DNA from: Bacteroidaceae bacterium
GTDB taxonomy: Bacteria > Bacteroidota > Bacteroidia > Bacteroidales > Bacteroidaceae
DNA length: 10,079 bases
Assembly (NCBI GenBank): GCA_016284115.1
Contig: JAEEOD010000274.1
Span: forward strand, 1 to 10,079
Reading direction: 5' to 3'
The translations under genes and the position numbers were made by a program. The notes beneath the pieces were generated by a model that searched no databases, was not told where the DNA came from, and was given only the letters and a program-made list of their open reading frames with translations. Positions within the stretch are counted from its first letter, which is position 1; each line of letters starts with the position of its first letter. Shown here one piece after another: positions 7,814 through 10,079 of this stretch.

Positions 7814-7923
7814 GTTTAGTGGCGGTAAACCCTCAGTTTAGTGGCGGGAAACCCTCCGTTTAGTGCCGGTAAATCCTCAGTTTAGTGGCGGTAAACTCTC
7901 CGTTTAATGGTGGTAGCCCCCGA
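7814..7923. repeat. Tandem array of five 22-bp units with an internal dyad
   Basis: Units start at 7814, 7836, 7858, 7880 and 7902. The common plan is GTTTA, seven bases (mostly GTGGCGG), TAAAC, then five bases. GTTTA and TAAAC are reverse complements, so each unit can form a small hairpin or a two-fold binding site. Units 1 and 4 keep both arms perfectly, units 2 and 3 each have one arm change, and unit 5 is degenerate. Units 1 and 3 end in CA and units 2 and 4 in CC, which points to a 44-bp higher-order duplication. The 22-bp length is not a multiple of three and the units carry stop codons, so the array is not coding. There are no unique spacers, so it is not CRISPR. Confidence 0.92.
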
Positions 7924-8028
7924 GCACATGATTCACTTGAACGGCTGTCAGTTCCTTAAAGCCTATAACTCGTAGGGGTGAAATGTAGCAATTGTTTTGT
8001 TATTTGTTTCATTCTGCTGTTTCGTTGT

Positions 8029-8065
8029 TAAAAATGTCAGCTTTTTCTTTGTAGTGTCATTTTTA
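8029..8065. promoter_or_regulatory. Inverted repeat overlapping the -33 region; candidate operator
   Basis: TAAAAATG (8029-8036) is the exact reverse complement of CATTTTTA (8058-8065). Past one mismatch the arms gain two more pairs, giving 10 of 11 matching positions. The -33 box TTTG (8048-8051) sits in the centre and the -7 box begins five bases after the right arm, so a bound dimer would cover the promoter. The arms are AT-rich, so chance is possible. Confidence 0.4.
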
Positions 8066-8078
8066 CCATTTACCTTTG
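8048..8078 (+). promoter_or_regulatory. Bacteroidetes-type promoter (TTTG-N19-TAnnTTTG)
   Basis: TTTG at 8048-8051 and TACCTTTG at 8071-8078 are 19 bp apart, matching the Bacteroidetes -33/-7 arrangement. The predicted start near 8085 gives a leader of about 50 bases to ATG 8135. The same TACCTTTG octamer is used before the 6359 gene. Confidence 0.75.
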
Positions 8079-8325
8079 CGACCATTCAATGCTTACATTT
8101 TATTTTTTATTATTAACTAACTAAATTTAAATTTATGAGACTTTTTACAAAATCATTGATGGCGTTAGCCCTGTAGGTGCTTGCAGTGGGCGGGGCAAAA
8201 GCTAGTGTTGAAACTGTCGTTAAGAGTATTGACTACACTCAAACGGCTAGTTATGGCTACTATTTTGACCAAACTGGATTAAGGGTGAAGCGGTAGCTCC
8301 AACTATAAATTCTGGCGCTCTTGAG

Positions 8326-9942
8326 ATGAAAAATGCCTCTACCGATGATTATCAGTGTTTTATTATTGATGGGGCTAAGATTCAAAAGGATTTTACCTAT
8401 AGTGCAAAAATTATCTATAAGTCTACAGCAGCAGCTAATATAAAGGTTACGTATGGAGGCTGGTGCAAGAGCATTGTAAAGGATAATATTGCTATTGATG
8501 AAACAGATTCTTGGAAAGTTCTAAATGTTGATTTTGGGAAAGCCGATTTTGCCGCTGATGGACAACATATTCGCATAAACTTTGGTTTTGCAGGAACAAT
8601 TTCTATTCAAAAAGTAGTTATCTACGGAACTGCCCCTGATGTGATTAGTATTACAGAAGTAGAAAAGTTTGTGGCTCCAACTGGGACAATAGATGTTAAA
8701 GAATTGACGGGATCTAACACGAGTTGGGCTAGTTCTGTTGTCTATCCGAAAGAGTTCGGACCTGGGGGTGCAAGTTTTGGCAACGGCGATGGTAGCAGTG
8801 AATCAAATCACGTAAACATTGAGGGCTATGATTACATTTGTTTTCAGGTGACAACAGCATCAGATAATACAGCAGGTTTGCGCGTTTGGATATGGGATGG
8901 TGAAGCCGGTGGTGCCGGTTCAGTAAAGACCCTGTATGCTTATCCTATTGCTGATTATGCTACTGCTGATTATGCTACTGCAACTAAAATAAAAGCTGGA
9001 GTGGGTACTTATGTTACCAAGGTTTCTGGATATAAATATCTTAAAGGTGTAAAGGCTGCAAATGACTGGGGCTCCAGTGCGTCAGTTGTATCGGTGGCAT
9101 ATATGTGTACGGGTGCAGCTCCAGTTGCTTATACTCCTTCTGGTCAAACAACAATTTCTGGAAATGAATATCTTACTGACGAGAGCATCACCTGCTTTGA
9201 CGTTACCGGCCTTATTACTGCCGCCCAGACGCTTGATGCCGCCAACCCCAATGCTCTGTTTATTGATGATAATAGCAAGTTGGCTAATACCAAGAATGTG
9301 ATAGTTTCTGGCGTTTGCGCTAATCTGGAGTTGGTAGACGGCAAGCCCTTTAAGGCTCCCGCTGCATTTACAGCTACTAATGCAAAGTTCACCAAGACCA
9401 TCACAGAGGCTGGTTATGGTACGATGATAATTCCGTTTGCTGCCAATTTGGCTACAGGCGTTGAGGCTTACAACATGACGGGTGTTTCTGGTACAACCAT
9501 CGATCATACTGATGCTACGTCTATTGCTGCCTACAAGCCGGTACTGCTGAAGGCTGCTGAGGGCAACTATGAGTTCACGGCTACCAATGCTTCTATCACT
9601 ACAGACGAGACAGCAACTAATGGTTTGCTGAATGGCACCTTTGTTGGTGCAAAGCTTGCTGCTGATGCTAACAACTATGTATTACAGAATGGTGCTGCCG
9701 GCTTGGGCTTCTTCCTGGTTACTGGAAATGATGACGCTATCGTTAAGCCTTTCCGCGCTTCTCTGAACACTGGCGTTTCAGCTCCTGAGTTCCTCGCTAT
9801 CGAAGGTCTGGGCTTCACAGGCATCAATGAGGTTAAGGCTGCTGAGTCTAAGGGTGAGTTCTTCAACCTGGCTGGTCAGCGTGTTACTCAGCCTGTTAAG
9901 GGTCTCTACATTGTGAATGGTAAAAAGGTTATCATTAAATAA
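8326..9942 (+). CDS. Intact downstream frame of the broken secreted protein: beta-sandwich domains plus Prevotella-type C-terminal module
   Basis: The uninterrupted part runs 538 codons from ATG 8326, though the open frame begins at 8269 and this ATG is probably internal to the ancestral protein. Residues about 1-105 look like a carbohydrate-binding-type beta-sandwich (FTYSAKIIYKS, then DSWKVLNVDFG, DGQHIRINFGFAG and IQKVVIYG). Residues about 120-265 form a second beta-rich domain (HVNIEGYDYICFQV, then LRVWIWDGEAGG and YKYLKGVKAANDWG). From about 287 (ITCFDVTGLITAAQ) to the end runs a module I recognise as frequent in Prevotella secreted proteins, with GYGTMIIPFAANL, a VLLKAAEGNYEF strand and YVLQNGAAGLGFFLV. 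The final tail FFNLAGQRV ... GLYIVNGKKVIIK matches the tail of the protein ending at 7585. No enzyme motif is seen, so function is unknown; surface adhesion or glycan binding is a guess. Without a signal peptide this part alone would not be exported. Confidence 0.72.
   Translation: MKNASTDDYQCFIIDGAKIQKDFTYSAKIIYKSTAAANIKVTYGGWCKSIVKDNIAIDETDSWKVLNVDFGKADFAADGQHIRINFGFAGTISIQKVVIYGTAPDVISITEVEKFVAPTGTIDVKELTGSNTSWASSVVYPKEFGPGGASFGNGDGSSESNHVNIEGYDYICFQVTTASDNTAGLRVWIWDGEAGGAGSVKTLYAYPIADYATADYATATKIKAGVGTYVTKVSGYKYLKGVKAANDWGSSASVVSVAYMCTGAAPVAYTPSGQTTISGNEYLTDESITCFDVTGLITAAQTLDAANPNALFIDDNSKLANTKNVIVSGVCANLELVDGKPFKAPAAFTATNAKFTKTITEAGYGTMIIPFAANLATGVEAYNMTGVSGTTIDHTDATSIAAYKPVLLKAAEGNYEFTATNASITTDETATNGLLNGTFVGAKLAADANNYVLQNGAAGLGFFLVTGNDDAIVKPFRASLNTGVSAPEFLAIEGLGFTGINEVKAAESKGEFFNLAGQRVTQPVKGLYIVNGKKVIIK
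8950..8979 (+). repeat. In-frame 15-bp tandem duplication (ADYAT twice)
   Basis: GCTGATTATGCTACT is repeated exactly, back to back, encoding ADYAT-ADYAT, and is followed by a partial echo (GCAACT). The reading frame is kept. Identical codons in both copies point to a recent slippage event. Confidence 0.9.
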
Positions 9943-10079
9943 TTCATGGTAAATTAATGGTAATTTCTGTTTAACACTTAAAAGAACAAGATTAATATGA
10001 ACTGTAATATAAAAAACGGATACGGTTAACGATAATTAGCACTTAGTGCTGATTCATACCCTCTCATGGGGGCTTCTCG
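9943..10079. other. Downstream flank without a convincing gene
   Basis: An imperfect repeat of ATGGTAA (9946-9952 and 9957-9963) follows the stop codon, and no strong terminator hairpin with a T-run is seen. A 10-codon frame MNCNIKNGYG runs from 9997 to TAA 10027-10029, followed by the dyad AGCACT-T-AGTGCT (10038-10050). This could be the leader of the next operon, but the window ends before that can be judged. Confidence 0.35.

Larger units (their letters stand above)
7586..8134. other. Gene-free, repeat-rich intergenic region
   Basis: No convincing coding frame or RNA gene is seen on either strand. In order it holds the duplicated gene end with its hairpin, an intrinsic terminator, the two-copy 16-mer, a 10-bp palindrome, the five-unit 22-bp array, and the promoter with inverted repeat. 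The stretch 7924-8028 shows nothing I can name. Positions 8079-8134 are an AT-rich untranslated leader. Confidence 0.75.
8135..9942 (+). pseudogene. Secreted multidomain protein gene with nonsense and frameshift lesions at the 5' end
   Basis: From ATG 8135 the frame encodes a clear signal peptide, MRLFTKSLMALAL then a TAG (8174-8176), then VLAVGGAKA with cleavage expected after A-K-A. The original residue at the stop was probably Leu or Gln, one base change away. Beyond the stop the frame continues sensibly (SVETVVKSIDYTQTASYGYYFDQT) until about 8275, where the protein resumes in the next frame as WIKGEAVAPTINSGALEMKN. One missing base restores continuity; the change must lie between 8269 and 8293, because stop codons at 8266 (frame 1) and 8294 (frame 2) bound it. 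No classical slippery heptamer is present. The promoter and everything after 8326 are intact, so inactivation looks recent, or the sequence carries errors here. The encoded domains are described in the entry for 8326-9942. Confidence 0.8.

Noticed and set aside
7814..7923. CRISPR array
   Set aside because: The 22-bp units are directly abutting with no unique spacers, and no cas gene is present.
7586..8134. tRNA or other structured RNA gene
   Set aside because: No cloverleaf with a T-loop GTTCRANNC motif is seen. The visible hairpins are explained as terminators and repeats.
8174..8176. TAG read as an amino acid (recoded amber codon)
   Set aside because: No other gene in the window has an internal TAG, and the nearby frameshift suggests general decay or error. 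There is no sign of phage DNA or a suppressor tRNA here.
8266..8296. Programmed -1 frameshifting
   Set aside because: The shift direction could fit, but no X-XXY-YYZ heptamer in the right phase is present, and a TAG upstream would already stop translation. Damage or sequence error is simpler.
8326..8328. ATG 8326 as the true start of the last gene
   Set aside because: Coherent protein sequence continues upstream of it in the same frame to 8269, and then across the frameshift to a signal peptide at 8135, so this Met is most likely internal.

Overview
The window reads as chromosomal DNA of a Bacteroidales bacterium, most likely Prevotella or a close relative. The reasons are a susC-susD-type gene pair followed by surface lipoproteins, lipoprotein signals of the type Cys-Lys-Asp-Asp, TAnnTTTG promoter boxes, and two secreted proteins ending in the tail N-L-x-G-Q-R-V ... 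N-G-x-K-V-x-I-K that is common in Prevotella. The genus is inferred from these features, not proven.

Positions 1-6210 are the downstream part of a starch-type (Sus-like) polysaccharide utilization operon, all on the + strand with gaps of 26-37 bp: the 3' two thirds of a susC-like TonB-dependent transporter (its start lies outside the window), a susD-like glycan-binding lipoprotein, and susE-like and susF-like multi-domain surface lipoproteins. A strong intrinsic terminator (6218-6262) closes this unit. A separate promoter then drives a 408-residue secreted protein (6359-7585) with a CBM26-like starch-binding domain, a middle beta-rich domain and an X25/SusF-like domain. Together the products would capture alpha-glucan at the cell surface and import oligosaccharides. 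No amylase, pullulanase or SusR-type regulator lies in the window, so the enzymes must be elsewhere.

Positions 7586-8134 hold no gene but are rich in structure. A 21-bp copy of the preceding gene's 3' end flanks a hairpin segment, followed by an intrinsic terminator, a two-copy 16-mer with 22-bp period, a five-copy 22-bp tandem array with an internal dyad, and a well-formed Bacteroidetes promoter overlapped by an inverted repeat.

Positions 8135-9942 are a secreted multidomain protein gene whose 5' end is broken twice: an in-frame TAG inside the signal peptide and a one-base frameshift about 100 bp later. The rest of the frame is intact for 538 codons. The last 137 bp hold no convincing gene. 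I see no clear sign of a wholly new system. The most unusual parts are the 22-bp array, the duplicated gene end and the doubly broken secreted gene behind an intact promoter.
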